From: Chalciporus piperatus
Taxonomy: Eukaryota; Basidiomycota; Agaricomycetes; Boletales; Boletaceae
Reading direction: 5' to 3'
Assembly: GCA_038093975.1 (NCBI GenBank)
Contig: JBBPTG010000128.1
Coordinates: 1-64,000, forward strand
DNA: 64,000 bases
Shown here one piece after another: positions 11,641 through 21,952 of the stretch; positions within the stretch are counted from its first letter, which is position 1; each line of letters starts with the position of its first letter. A program made the translations under genes and the position numbers. A model generated the notes under the pieces. It was given only the letters and a program-made list of their open reading frames with translations, was not told where the DNA came from and did no database searches.

Positions 11641-11893
11641 GAATCTAATTGGTCAACGCTCTCGCGCGTGCGAGCGACCGCCAACGTTTGCCACCTCCTA
11701 ATTTTCGTGATGTCGTCATATCCCTGGGACCTGTTCCTCCTCAGACCTGTTCCTGACGTCTCGCTAGGTGAGCTCGGTCTTATTGTGCTCATATTCAGTT
11801 TTTAACTAGTTTCCTGTTCGTCTCGCTAGTTGGCTGTTCATACTCGCGTCAATCTAAGTCGTTACCTCTCATCGTCTTCACTCATGACGGATC
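11135..11893. other. Spacer with duplicated 3' flanks before the transposon-type ORF
   Basis: It holds the 3' flank of the membrane-protein gene, a second degenerate copy of that gene's last codons (11383-11430) and two copies of a short segment around aaaatcgggtctc (11312 and 11566). The part from about 11610 to 11893 has no match in the second unit and may be the left flank of the inserted element. Confidence 0.5.
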
Positions 11894-12829
11894 ATGCCGC
11901 TGGATCGTCACACACCGTCTCTTCTGGAGAGACTAACACGGGAGCCAACCAACGCTCGGTTGAAAGGGCCCTATGCATCGTCGAGCAATATCGCAGATCA
12001 GACATCTCTAAATCCTCTGCTATCTTCGAAATTCAAGAAGCCCTCGCTTCTTCAGAGGATCGAGACTCCGACCGATCTGTTAGACTCTGCCTTCCCCACC
12101 TATCTCGTTATGCTCGACGAGGCAGAATCTGAATACCGAGATGCGAGACAACCTTTACGAGGGAACCAACAAGTCGAAGATGAGCCTACTTCATCGAATC
12201 GGGGACACTCTTTACCTGGATCCGGTACGAGGGGAACCTCAAGTTTCCAGCGAGATAAGATACTCTCCTCTCCAGAATACTCTGACGAGGAAGGTGAACC
12301 AACCCGGAAAAGGGGAAGGAAATCAGTCGACGAAACCCGTTTCCCTTGGAGGCCATCTTCTGTCGTCCAACGAGCCCAACTCTCGCCTGACCGCCAAGAG
12401 ATCCTCGCCCTCCTTGATAACTGGTCCAACGATCCCAACCTCGTCGTCCGTAAACTCCAGCTCTCACCAGGATGTCCCGACTTCCCCCCAGATCAATGGA
12501 CCAATATCATCAAAGGACGAGCGGTTGATCTCGCCAAGGTCCTCGGAGCTCATTATTCGACCGACATCGAAAACATACATTCCAAGGAAATCCAATCTCA
12601 TGGAGAATGGGTTATCGCCTTCGGAAAAACACTTCAAGCCATCTCCTATGCCCTGCCTCAGTGCTACTCCGAGTACCTTGATTACCAGGCTCATATCTCA
12701 TCCCTCTTCGCTGCCGTCCACCCATCTCACCACGATCGAGTCATCAAGGTCGACAAAGCCATCCGTCTCAAAGCCGCAAATCAAAAACACTTACGCCTCA
12801 ATGATTTGGCGTGCTCGATCAACTTGTAG
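11894..12829 (+). mobile_element. Transposon-associated ORF (gag-like type found in agaric elements)
   Basis: One uninterrupted frame of 311 codons. The N-terminal part repeats short SLLERL/SLLQRI-type motifs, and the middle is acidic then basic (around SDEEGEPTRKRGRK). The C-terminal half has a pattern I associate with proteins encoded next to reverse transcriptases or recombinases in agaric genomes: a segment with PPDQWTNIIKGRAVDL, a later HGEWVIAFGKTL, and a stretch ending LFAAVHPSHHDRVIKVDKA. No polymerase or integrase is present in the window, so this is an isolated ORF or element fragment. The second duplication unit keeps only its last few codons (at about 15709-15722). Confidence 0.5.
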
Positions 12830-12932
12830 TATAGCTCTGTGCTAATTTGTACAATATTCGCTGCGCATTGACATCCTCTCAAAGGGACGGGGTGCTTAGC
12901 TATACCCAACACCACTCGTTGCGACCCATACA

Positions 12933-13915
12933 TTATGCGTACTGCTTTATGGCGAACACTCCTGAAGTCGGATCATACGTGAGCATAAAGTCTGTCATGT
13001 CAGCCAGAGCACGGAGATCCTGTTTCCAAATTGGTTGTGAAGGAAGGCGTTCCTTGATGAGCTGATCGTTCCAATAGCCCTCCGCTATATAGGCTTGAAT
13101 GATCGGATTAAACTGCACCTTGACGCTGGAGTCATCCCTATGCCAGTGACAGACGTCAGGAACGACGACGAACTATAGCGGGAATGCGGGAATGCCTGAG
13201 CTCGTAGATGACTTACGGGACATTTTGGAACGACCAAACTGACTGTGGTGGCAATTTCTTGCCCTTGGGATTTCGGTACCCTGGGGAGAGGAGTATGATG
13301 TGTGTGACTATTGGGAGTTGGTGTGTGATGCTCTCACTCACCAACAACGATGTCTTTTTTAAGACTGCATTGGTTGATAGCTCGAATGTCTTTTGGGCTT
13401 GGCGATTCCATTGCCGTCGGATCCTGAAGACACGAAATTGATAAGTGCGAGTCTAAGGAGTGAAGACGACCTCGACGCTGCGAAACGCTCACTGAAAACG
13501 TATAGCCTTTCTTGCCCGCTGTAAGAGTGGTCATCTGTCCAGGCTTCGAGGTATTTGAACAAGGTGAACGAGGCTTCGAAAGTCATGTCCCACATTGATT
13601 TCAACCCAGGTAGCAGGCGCACTACCCTCAAAGTTATCATAATCATCGCCATCGCCGTTACCAGGGTGCCTCGAGTTTTCTTCGGGTTTCACGAACGAGA
13701 GTCTGCAAACCCCGGCGAACCACTATCAGGGTGTGAATCCCCAGTGACCGGTGCGAGCGCCTTACTGGTGTACGAATGGCAAAGTAATTGCATAATTTCC
13801 TTGGGGGTGCTCCATCAACATCTCTCGTCTCTCCAACGATTGAGTCCTGACTCAGTTCAGCAAGACTCACCTTTGGCTAAGAAGGTGTCGGCCCTGAGAG
13901 TGAAGTGAGATTAAC
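12933..13915 (-). CDS. Unrecognised protein family, copy A
   Basis: Several short exons on the minus strand, ending at a stop at 12933-12935. The last exon (about 12933-13131) encodes a segment with FNPIIQAYIAEGYW and IWKQDLRAL. It aligns well with the last exon of the gene at 61344-62555 (FTPIVQAYVTKEY, IWTQNLDSL). Other matching pieces are LTAGKKGYTF against LSAGQQIVLD and LKKDIVVG against LKEDIVLG, each at comparable exon edges. I do not recognise a domain, signal peptide or membrane segment. The N-terminal exon could not be defined: the region before a donor at 13876 has no clear ATG in frame, so this copy may be truncated. It lies head-to-head with the F-box start at 13991. Confidence 0.5.
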
Positions 13916-13969
13916 CCAAAGGACAGACATCCGGGTCATGCCATACAACCCGCACCTTATGACGAAGGG

Positions 13970-13977
13970 ATATAAAT
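13970..13977 (+). promoter_or_regulatory. TATA-like box before the F-box copy A
   Basis: The sequence atataaat lies about 15-20 bp before the ATG at 13991. In the duplicate unit (16859-16866) it reads atatagat, so copy B has lost the consensus. The distance to the ATG is short for a TATA box, so its role is uncertain. Confidence 0.25.
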
Positions 13978-13990
13978 CCTTGTATTCCTC

Positions 13991-14930
13991 ATGTCCGTCG
14001 TCGACATCGAACAGGAGGACCAATGTTGCATCTGCGCCGAGATCATTGCTGAGAAATGCGGATCAGACGCACATGCTGAGACCCTCGTGAATGTTGAGCG
14101 GGCATTACCTGTTGATCCTAATGGTCGTCGTCGTGACGCCCATGGTGAAGCCGGAAGTCAGAGGGAGCGATATCAGTGACAACCACAATCAGACCTGATC
14201 TTATATTTGAGATCATGTGTCACCGGTCACCGCCGGTATGTACCTCAATGAATGCGGGGGCGTGGAAGCGCTCAGCGCCCATGAAACAAGGTTTCGAGTA
14301 AGGAACATAGAAACGTCCATTCCCGGGGATCATTGGAGTCTGGACTGCCACAACAGGGTTTGCAATAGTTAGGATAGACCTATCTCAGCAATAGGCTGAG
14401 CGTCCAAGGCAGGCGCACTGACCACTGGCACCCGACATGTCCGACATGTCCGACTGGCAAGAAATGCGAGTTCTTCCCATCTCTACTCCCCATTGCTCGG
14501 TACTGAAACTTCAGAGGTCAAATTAAATTCCCAAAACTCACTACGTACCTGCCCCCTCACGAGGTTTCGTCATTCGACTCGCTTGCCCCGAATTTTGGAC
14601 CGAATGGATCGAGGTCAACGCGAATGGTCAACCCTCGGGTAGCTCCGCTGAGGCACCTTGTCCAGCCCGAGAACGAGGCACACTGCTACCAATTGCGATC
14701 GATCTATGTGATAGCCGGCCACAGTCATGAGGATGGTTCAAGGCTGGTTCCCCTTGGGTCCTATGCGTTTCCCATGTGTGTCGTCACTGGCGGAACGTCG
14801 CCCTGGACGGTGACCATCGAGATCCCTTCCGACGCGTCCCCCGTATGAGAACGTCTCGATTCTGTTGGAGCGCAGCAAAGCCCTTCCAATAGATATCTAC
14901 ATCGAATATGACCCGGAAGGCGACGCTGGC
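13991..14930 (+). pseudogene. F-box-type gene, copy A, truncated by the duplication junction
   Basis: The first open segment (13991-14179) is matched by copy B. Further on, other frames show pieces typical of agaric F-box proteins: a segment with PDLIFEIMCH near 14206-14235, and the pattern VSHVCRHWRN followed by ENVSILLERSKALPIDIYIEY near 14770-14910. These pieces lie in different frames, and simple intron removal does not join them. At about 14930 the match to copy B stops and the sequence switches to the duplicated membrane-protein tail. I call it a truncated and probably non-functional copy. F-box proteins normally select substrates for SCF ubiquitin ligases. Confidence 0.5.
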
Positions 14931-15374
14931 TCGGCGGTCGGCGCTGGCACTAGTGATGCTGACAGCGTAGTAAGCGGTCTCCGGCAATATCTAACATCAT
15001 CGTGCTTACACGCTCCGTTCCTCCCTCGTTCTCGTCGATGCGCCACGGCCCTTTCCCCCCTCACCCCTGACTCGGAGCCTGACCCTGCCAGTGGGCCGTC
15101 GTCGTACGAGCTGCGAACGACGAAGTTTGGGGATTCCTCCGACAAACACGGATCGAGGGAGTCGATCCAAATGATAAATGTCAAGCCAACTGTGAAAGAC
15201 GACTGCAATGATCCCGGTTTCGGAGTCGTTTCTTCCCAAGACACGAAGAGGACGGGATCGCCGTGCTCTGATTCCCTGCGGTTTGCGAACCCAACTCGAT
15301 TACCGCACGAGGGTGAAGGGGTGGACTCGGAGAATCCAGCGACTTGGAGAGACGACGAACTGAATTGTTGTTGA
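14844..15374 (+). pseudogene. Chimeric open frame: F-box segment fused to a DUF6533 protein tail
   Basis: A single frame runs from the F-box segment (ENVSILLERSKALPIDIYIEY, 14847-14910) across the duplication junction near 14930-14964. It continues through a copy of the membrane-protein tail and stops at 15374 at the same position as the parent (WRDDELNCC versus WRDDELDCC at 11134). The tail has kept its frame despite several deletions, all multiples of three where they fall in the conserved part. No ATG starts the frame near its left end, so expression would need an upstream exon. It may be a by-product of the duplication or a new gene in formation. Confidence 0.5.
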
Positions 15375-15690
15375 CTTTTTTCTTTCTTTCTTTCTTTTGA
15401 TATCCTTTGACTCGTCCCATTTTGCTTGTTCGGAGGTGGACGAGAGAAGGGGAGGGGAACTAAGGACGTAGGTCATCTGATGTTCCATCGGAGGTGGACG
15501 AGAGAAGGGGAGGGGAACTAAGGACGTAGGTCATCTGATGTTCCATCGCTGTTATCTGCCTTGGAGGCTGCAGTGTGACGTTCCAGGTCGTAGGAAGGCT
15601 CTATAGGTATTTCCTCGTCGGTCTGCTTCTCAAAATCGGGTCTCACCACCACTTAGGGCTCGTAGGCGGATGTCAATTTGAAGCTCCTTT
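14964..15690 (+). repeat. Segmental duplication, second unit, block 1
   Basis: It corresponds to about 10530-11600 of the first unit with internal deletions. It starts near gacagcgtag (aligned with aacagcgtaag at 10529) and carries the tail of the membrane-protein gene and its T-rich 3' flank. Confidence 0.8.
15432..15547. repeat. Exact 58-bp tandem duplication
   Basis: The 58 bases 15432-15489 (beginning ggaggtggacgagag, ending gttccatc) are repeated without a visible difference at 15490-15547. The corresponding first-unit sequence (11197-11253) is single, so this duplication arose after the larger one. Confidence 0.9.
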
Positions 15691-15708
15691 GATAGACGCC
15701 AACAATGT

Positions 15709-17805
15709 GCTCGATCAATAGTATAGCTCTGTACTAATTTGTACAATATTCGCTGCGCATTGACATCCTCTCAAAGGGACGGGGTGCTTAGCTATACCCA
15801 ACACCACTCGTTGCGACCCATACATTATGCGTACTGCTTTATGGCGAACACTCCTGAAGTCGGATCATACGTGAGCATAAAGTCTGTCATGTTAGCTAGA
15901 GCACGAAGATCCTGTTTCCAAATTGGCTGTGAAGGAAGGCGTTCCTTGATGAGCTGATCGTTCCAATAGCCCTCCGCTATATAGGCATGAACGATCGGAT
16001 TAAACTGCACAATGACGCTGGAGCCATCCCTATGCCAGTGACAGGCGTCAGGAATGATATAGCGGGAATGCCTAAACGGAGCTGTAGATGACTTACGCGA
16101 CATTGGAGAACGACCAAGCTGACTGCGGTGGCAATTTCTTGCCCTTGGGATTTCGGTACCCTGGGGAGAGGAGTATGATGTGTGTGACTATTGGGAGTTG
16201 GTGTGTGATGCTCTCACTCACCAACAACGATGTCTTTTTTAAGACTGCATTGGTTGATAGCTCGAATGGAATCCTTCAATGGGATTGGCGATGATTCCGC
16301 TGCTGTTGGATCCTGAAGACACGAAATTGATAAGTGCGAGTCTAAGGAGTGAAGACGACCTCGACGCTGCGAAACGCTCACTGAAAACGTATAGCCTTTC
16401 TTGCCCGCTGTAAGAGTGGTCATCTGTCCAGGCTTCGAGGTATTTGAATAAGGTGAACGAGGCTTGGAAAGTCATGTCCCACATTGATTTCAACCCAGGT
16501 AGCAGGCGCACTACCCTCAAAGTTATCATAATCATCGCCATCGCCGTTACCAGGGTGCCTCGAGTTTTCTTCGGGTTTCACGAACGAGAGTCTGCAAACC
16601 CCGGCGAACCACTATCAGGGTGTGAATCCCCAGTAACCGGTGCGAGCGCCTTACTGGTGTACGAATGGCAAAGTAATTGCATAATTTCCTTGGGGGTGCT
16701 CCATCAACATCTCTCGTCTCTCCAACGATTGAGTCCTGACTCAGTTCAGCAAGACTCACCTTTGGCTAAGAAGGTGTCGGCCCTGAGAGTGAAGTGAGAT
16801 TAACCCAAAGGACAGACATCCGGGTCATGCCATACAACCCGCACCTTATGACGAAGGGATATAGATCCTTGTATTCCTCATGTCCGTCGTCGACATCGAA
16901 CAGGAGGACCAACGTTGCATCTGCTCCGAGATCATTGCTGAGAAATGCAGATCAGACGCAGATGCTGAGACCCTCGTGAATGTTGAGCGGGCATTACCTG
17001 TTGATCCTAATGGTCGTCGTCGTGACGCCCATGGTGAAGCCGGAAGTCAGAGGGAGCGATATCAGTGACCACCACAATAACACCTGATCTTATACTTGAG
17101 AGGTGTCACCGGTCACCGGTCACCGCCGGTATGTACCTCAATGAATGTGGGGGCGTGGAAGCGCTCAGCGCTCATGGAACAAGGAGTAAGGAACATAGAA
17201 ACGTCCATTCCAGGGGATCATTTCCGTCCTTGGTAATCCTGTTTTTGCATGACATTGGAATCTGGACTGACACAACAGGCTTTGCAATAGTTAGGATAAA
17301 GCGTCCAAGGCAGGCGCACTGAATGCCCGACATGTCCGACTGGAAAGAGATGCGAGTGTCTTCTTCCCATCTCTACTCCTCATTGCTCGGTACTGCCAGA
17401 ACTTCAAAGGTCAAATTAAATTCCCAAAACTCACTACGTACCTGCCCCCTCACGAGGTTTCGTCATTCGACTCGCTTGCCCCGAATTTTGGACCGAATGG
17501 ATCGAGGTCAACGCGAATGGTCAACCCTCGGGTAGCTCCGCCGAGGCACACTGCTACCAATTGCGATCGATCTACCCTGGTCCCTGGCCCAGTATCCATT
17601 TTTTTCGCAGGCTGGTTCCCCTTGGGTCCTATGCGTTTCCCATGTGTGTCGTCACTGGCGGAACGCCCTTTCTACCCCTGGACGATCATCGGGGTCAGGG
17701 CCTTCCGGCGACGCGTGTCCGCCGTACGAGAACGTCTCGATTCTGTTGGAGCGCAGCAAAGCCCTTCCAAATAGATATCTACATCGAGTACGGCCCGGAA
17801 GGCGA
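15709..17805. repeat. Segmental duplication, second unit, block 2
   Basis: The match to 12812-14930 begins at tgctcgatcaa, the last codons of the transposon-type ORF, and ends inside the F-box segment. Directly before 15709 the sequence matches the first-unit flank at about 11370. Relative to unit 1 the whole segment of about 1.2 kb bearing the ORF is therefore missing here. Confidence 0.88.
15825..16804 (-). CDS. Unrecognised protein family, copy B
   Basis: Near-identical duplicate of the gene at 12933-13915, with the same exon edges and the same stop. Its last exon reads slightly differently (FNPIVHAYIAEGYW). Differences include a small insertion near 16265-16300 and a short deletion near 16045-16060, in or next to introns. 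As in copy A, no convincing first exon was found. It is again head-to-head with an F-box start (16880). Because both copies keep the frame of the main exons, they may still be expressed, but the missing start leaves this open. Confidence 0.48.
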
Positions 17806-19164
17806 CGCACACTCCGAGGTCGACCGTCTCAAATTTCTATTAGTCTCCGAACACCAGACTCTCGATGGGCAGAAGATAGTCGTTCTGCTCTACCGAGAGT
17901 CAGCTTCTAATGGCGACGCCTTTGCGTGCACCAATTCGGCGTTAACCGTGACATGGGGCAACGACGATTTCTGCTCGCTGAAGGTCTGGCATGTCAATTT
18001 TGCAACGCCGATAGTCCGTCCCAGGTGTTCTTAAGATGGGCTTCGTCAACAGCGCGCATGCAAACGCGCGGCGGTAGGAAAATACCGGGGGCTTCTCGTT
18101 AATCAAGATTTCAAACGCCTTTGATGTTAACTGCTCTGGCGAAACGAGGACCATCGAGGCCCCCCGTTCAACGCTGGCGCTCAATCAAAGTCACGACCAC
18201 ATCATAGTATCTGATGTACGCATTCCTCAGTGCGGTATCTGACCCCCCCACGTCTCAGCTCGCCACACTTCAATTATACCATTATGCAGGCGGAAGCATT
18301 AAAAGCTTTGAGCATCCCAACTCGAACCACTTCACTCCGTTTGGGAGTTCAATTTGGTGAGGTTAGGAGCTGCTACGGGGGTCCACGTCGACTGGAATCG
18401 GGGCTGGATAGCTTCCGCTTCCAACCTCAGATATCTCAAGCCAGCGTCCAGTTCGCCACGATCTTGCGCGGTGCTCCACAACTCAAAACTCTCAGCTTAT
18501 ATAAGTCGGGACCATCAGGAGAGCCCACTGAATGGGTCTTCGAACCGACTCCCGGGAGGCCAACCGGGGATCTCAACGCCCCAACTCAGCTTCTCGAATT
18601 GACTGATTTCGTCCTTGCCTGGATATCTCCATCACGCGTCATTGGATTATTCCGCAAATTCTACATGCCATCCCTGAAAACTCTAACCCTAGCGTTCGAC
18701 GAGGGCGACCTCACCTCACCGATCAATCAACCGGCCGGACAGCCCTCTTTGCTCGAGACCAACCGCGCAGCTTGCTGAACTGTCTTGAAAAAACTCAAAG
18801 TTGCGAGACTTTTCTGCCGCAGCGAGGGGGTAGAGACTCTGTATAGCGAACTCCAGAATCTCCACTCGCTCAGCAAGTATTTCGCAAGTCAGATCTTCAG
18901 GCCCGACCTTGTACGTTACCTAGCCGCGGAGATATTTGGCTGCCTCGACTCAAATCTCTGTGGATCTCCGATACCACTGACACCGGGGATATGATCCGTC
19001 AAGGGGTTCAAAAGAGAAAGGACGCCGGAGTCCCACTAAAAGCATTGTATGCAGAGCGCGAGTGCTATGTGGATGACGACGATGTGGAGTGGTTCAGGGA
19101 GAATGTGGAGACGTTCGACTTTTTTGAGGCAAGTGACGATGAGGGTGTTGGATGGTCGGTGTAG
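16880..19164 (+). pseudogene. F-box/LRR-like gene, copy B, probably decayed
   Basis: The first segment (16880-17068) matches copy A. The F-box helix near 17085-17120 has lost bases relative to copy A and gained a short ggtcacc repeat. Then follow VSHVCRHWRN-like and IDIYIEYGPEGD segments (17630-17810). After a region with stops in all frames (18034-18230) come leucine-rich pieces: 18284-18778 (with LKTLSLYKSGPSG) and 18785-19164. The latter ends in an acidic tail (VDDDDVEWF to a TAG at 19162-19164). The C-terminal half looks like a normal agaric F-box protein, but joining the pieces needs several frame changes, so decay is more likely than introns. Confidence 0.5.
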
Positions 19165-19625
19165 AGCATGTTTGTATATGAGGGGATCCTGGACAATGAC
19201 AGCGGGAATGGAAAATAGTATTAAAATAGGCACAAAGAACCACACCCACGAATTCTCTTCTCATCATTCTACTTATATATGCCTAATGCTAGTGCGTGCA
19301 AGGGGGCGTACAGGTTATGGGAGGTGCCCAGAGACGCAAGAATCTCGATAATTCGCCTGAGCTTGATCGAACTGAAGTTCCCAGAGAGCCTTCCCATCGA
19401 TTTGGTCGAGATGAACCTCCATGATAGGAGCTTGACCACGACTTGTCCTTGCGCGATGGTAAAGAAATAAATGTTAAGAAGCGATGTGTTCACTGATTAT
19501 CCACGAACACAACTCAGCCAGGGAATGGACTCAGCGATGAATGAATGATATTTGGCAAGTAGGGGAGAGTATTGTATGTGTATGCGATGTAGAATGGAAA
19601 CAGCGGTGGTAACCGCCGCAACATA
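19165..19625. other. Convergent spacer between the F-box copy B and the uS9m gene
   Basis: No gene is recognised. Short open frames on both strands overlap each other and have no recognisable content. The segment should hold the 3' ends of the two flanking transcripts. Confidence 0.4.
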
Positions 19626-20998
19626 TTAACGTCTGACCCAGGCGTACTGTAGTAGAGGAAGTCAGTTTCCGTCTCACGCATGAAAGACAAAGAAGCCTGT
19701 GATGAAATCACGAGAGACAGAAAAACGTACCTTCTTCCTTGCCTTGGGCTGACCAGGTTTTTTCCTCTCCACCATACGCGGGTCTCTTCTCAACAGATCG
19801 GCTGTCGTGCGGTGACGTTAGTGGGATACGGGACAGGTAGCACGAATAACGCACCTTTCTTCATAATCGGTTGTATGTCTGGTACGTGAGAGGCACAGCC
19901 CTTGGCTATCGCTAACGCAAGTGCACCACTTTGACCAGATGTTCCACCACCACGAACGAGAGCGAAGATGTTATAAGCACCAAGAAGACCTGCGAGTTTG
20001 AGTGGACGAATAACGGCTTCACGCTGTGCGGGGGTAACAAAGTATTGCGCGAGTGGTACAGAGTTGATTAAGACCGAGGTAGTTGATGGAGGGGGGACTT
20101 TGACGGTAGGAGAGAGAAGGGTGGACACGCTTCCAGTCTCTGGTTGTTCTTGTGGAACGTCCCGTTGGGGAGCCTTGATCATCCACACTCTAGCGGTGCT
20201 CGTCTTTCGCCTCCCGACAGTGTAACTCCGTCCGTAATCGTCCAAGTCTGCAGGCCGACGCATCATCTCCTGCCTTTCAAGCTTTCGTTGGCGCGCCTCC
20301 AAGTTCTTGCTACTTTGGAATGACCCAACGACTTTACCGAGGTTCCACGCGAGCTCGGTGTGACCGGCAGCTTGTGCGATGCGGTGGTACAACTCGAGGT
20401 CCTCTAGGATTGTGATCAACTGCGTGTGCATGCCTGCACTGAGGCGGAGTTCGAGCATATCGCTCATATCAACTCTGTCCTGCCAAGCGGGCTCGACATG
20501 TGGGAGGGCGTCAAGAGCGAATTTGGGGAGAGGATATAGATGGATTAGTTTGAGCGTGGCTCGTGCGGTGTTCACAGTGTCTTGGAGGTTCGAAAGGGCG
20601 TCGTAGAAGGTGGGTCGTATCGTGTAGAAAGCAGGTGAAGGAGGTCTTTGGAGGTTTTCCGGCCCGTCTGGAATCTCCGCGTCCTCCTCCTGGAGTACCT
20701 CGTTCTCCCCGTTCTCCCCCTCCAATATATCTTCCTGCTCGAGTTCTAGAAGGCGCTCGATCATCTCTGGGGTAAGTTCTTCCTCTCCTTCGGCTCCAGG
20801 TGTAATGTCAAAGCCGTCTTCCTCGTAGGCTTCCAAAGAACGCGGGGGTACGAATGGCTTGACGTTGAGTCTTGGTGTGGACGTGACGAGAGTTCGGAGA
20901 GGGACGCGCGGACGACGGCAGAGGGTCCGTGCGCTCATCATGGAGAATAACAGCCTCGCTGGGCCAAGTCGCGCAGCCATCGTTGACCTCGACGTCAA
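19626..20998 (-). CDS. MRPS9: Mitochondrial small-subunit ribosomal protein uS9m
   Basis: Three exons on the minus strand, 19855-20998, 19731-19801 and 19626-19646, join to 411 residues. The N-terminus is rich in Arg, Ser and Thr and lacks acid, as in a mitochondrial targeting peptide. The middle (about residues 60-250) is the long extension seen in fungal members. The C-terminal domain is clear: RRKTSTARVW, the GGGTSGQSGALALAIAKG loop, and the last exons giving LLRRDPRMVERKKPG and the terminal YAWVRR. That tail reaches the decoding centre in uS9 proteins. A second ATG in frame at 20980 could be used instead. It is divergent from the GPI-protein gene, with 224 bp between the two starts. Confidence 0.95.
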
Positions 20999-21222
20999 CC
21001 ACCAAATTTTTGGGAGAGAGTGCGGTGTTCAAGGTCCGCACCAACATTGAACAGAGTGTTCCGGGGTCTCACCTCACAACAAGCGACCTGATCAAGGACC
21101 AAATCCCTTCTTCGACGTAACCATCCAACAAAGTACACCAAAGCTTGAGCGCCAACGTTGCCTCGCTCGGGTTGTATTTGCCAGATTAACCTACTCTAAT
21201 TTACATTCAGCCAGCCTTCTTG

Positions 21223-21952
21223 ATGGCACTTCGAGACTCTCCAGGTCGTAAATGGAACTCGCATTGTCAATCTGCACAAATATTCCTTACAGTGACCCTC
21301 ATACTCTCCCTCTTTGCATCGGTCCATGCACAATGTAAATCTTTCATTGTGACTCCACAGATCGATTTGCTGAACCATGCACCTAGACTTTATCGTCAAC
21401 CAACCGGGCGCTTTATCTTCATGGGCTAATGGCTCACCTTACCCCGTGTCGTGGACCAAGGGTTTGCTCGACGGAATTGACATGTTTGATATCGAGCTGG
21501 TCAGGCTCCGCGAGGATGGCCTATATCTCGTAGCCAAGGACGGTGAGCGATCAGGTTATCACCAGAAATATCCACTTTTTCCGGCTTACGGTCGCTCTCT
21601 AGTACCTTCGACGTATAAAACACTGAATATCCTCCTCCAAGACGTCCCAGCCGGAGACGACTACTTCCTTCTCTGCCTCAATTCGACGCATGGCGTCACT
21701 TACTCCGTGTCTTCACGCTTCAGCGTGACCGATGCCTCGTCGGCGCAGTCGAACCCAAGCCCCGCCACTTCTGCTCCAACAGTGACCGTTTCCGGGACTC
21801 CCAATCCACTCAAGGCATTCGCCGCTACACTCGGGCCAGCTGTCAATGGCGGCACACGTCTTGGCCTCGGTGGAGGATCGAGCGCCCTCGGACTCTGCGG
21901 CGTTTTTGTGTTGTGTGCTGCATTCTTGGGCGGTGCATCGACCCTCTGGTGA
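21223..21952 (+). CDS. Secreted GPI-anchored wall protein with Kre9/Knh1-like domain
   Basis: Two exons, 21223-21334 and 21387-21952, join in phase 1 and give 225 residues. Residues 1-36 include a hydrophobic core (IFLTVTLILSLFASVHA) and form a signal peptide. The domain that follows (about 38-135) has the pattern SSWANGSPYPVSWTKG, then DIELVRL and VPAGDDYFLLCLNSTHG. This is typical of the Ser/Thr-rich Kre9/Knh1 N-terminal family of basidiomycetes. A Ser/Thr/Pro spacer follows, and the C-terminus is a small-residue stretch plus a hydrophobic end, as needed for GPI attachment. The role is probably in the cell wall; the exact function is not known. Confidence 0.85.

Larger units (their letters stand above)
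12812..14930. repeat. Segmental duplication, first unit, block 2
   Basis: This block is matched base for base, with scattered differences, by about 15709-17805. It contains the end of the transposon-type ORF, the minus-strand gene of the unrecognised family and the start of an F-box gene. Identity is high through the minus-strand gene and lower near 14200-14760, where each copy has private insertions and deletions. Confidence 0.88.
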
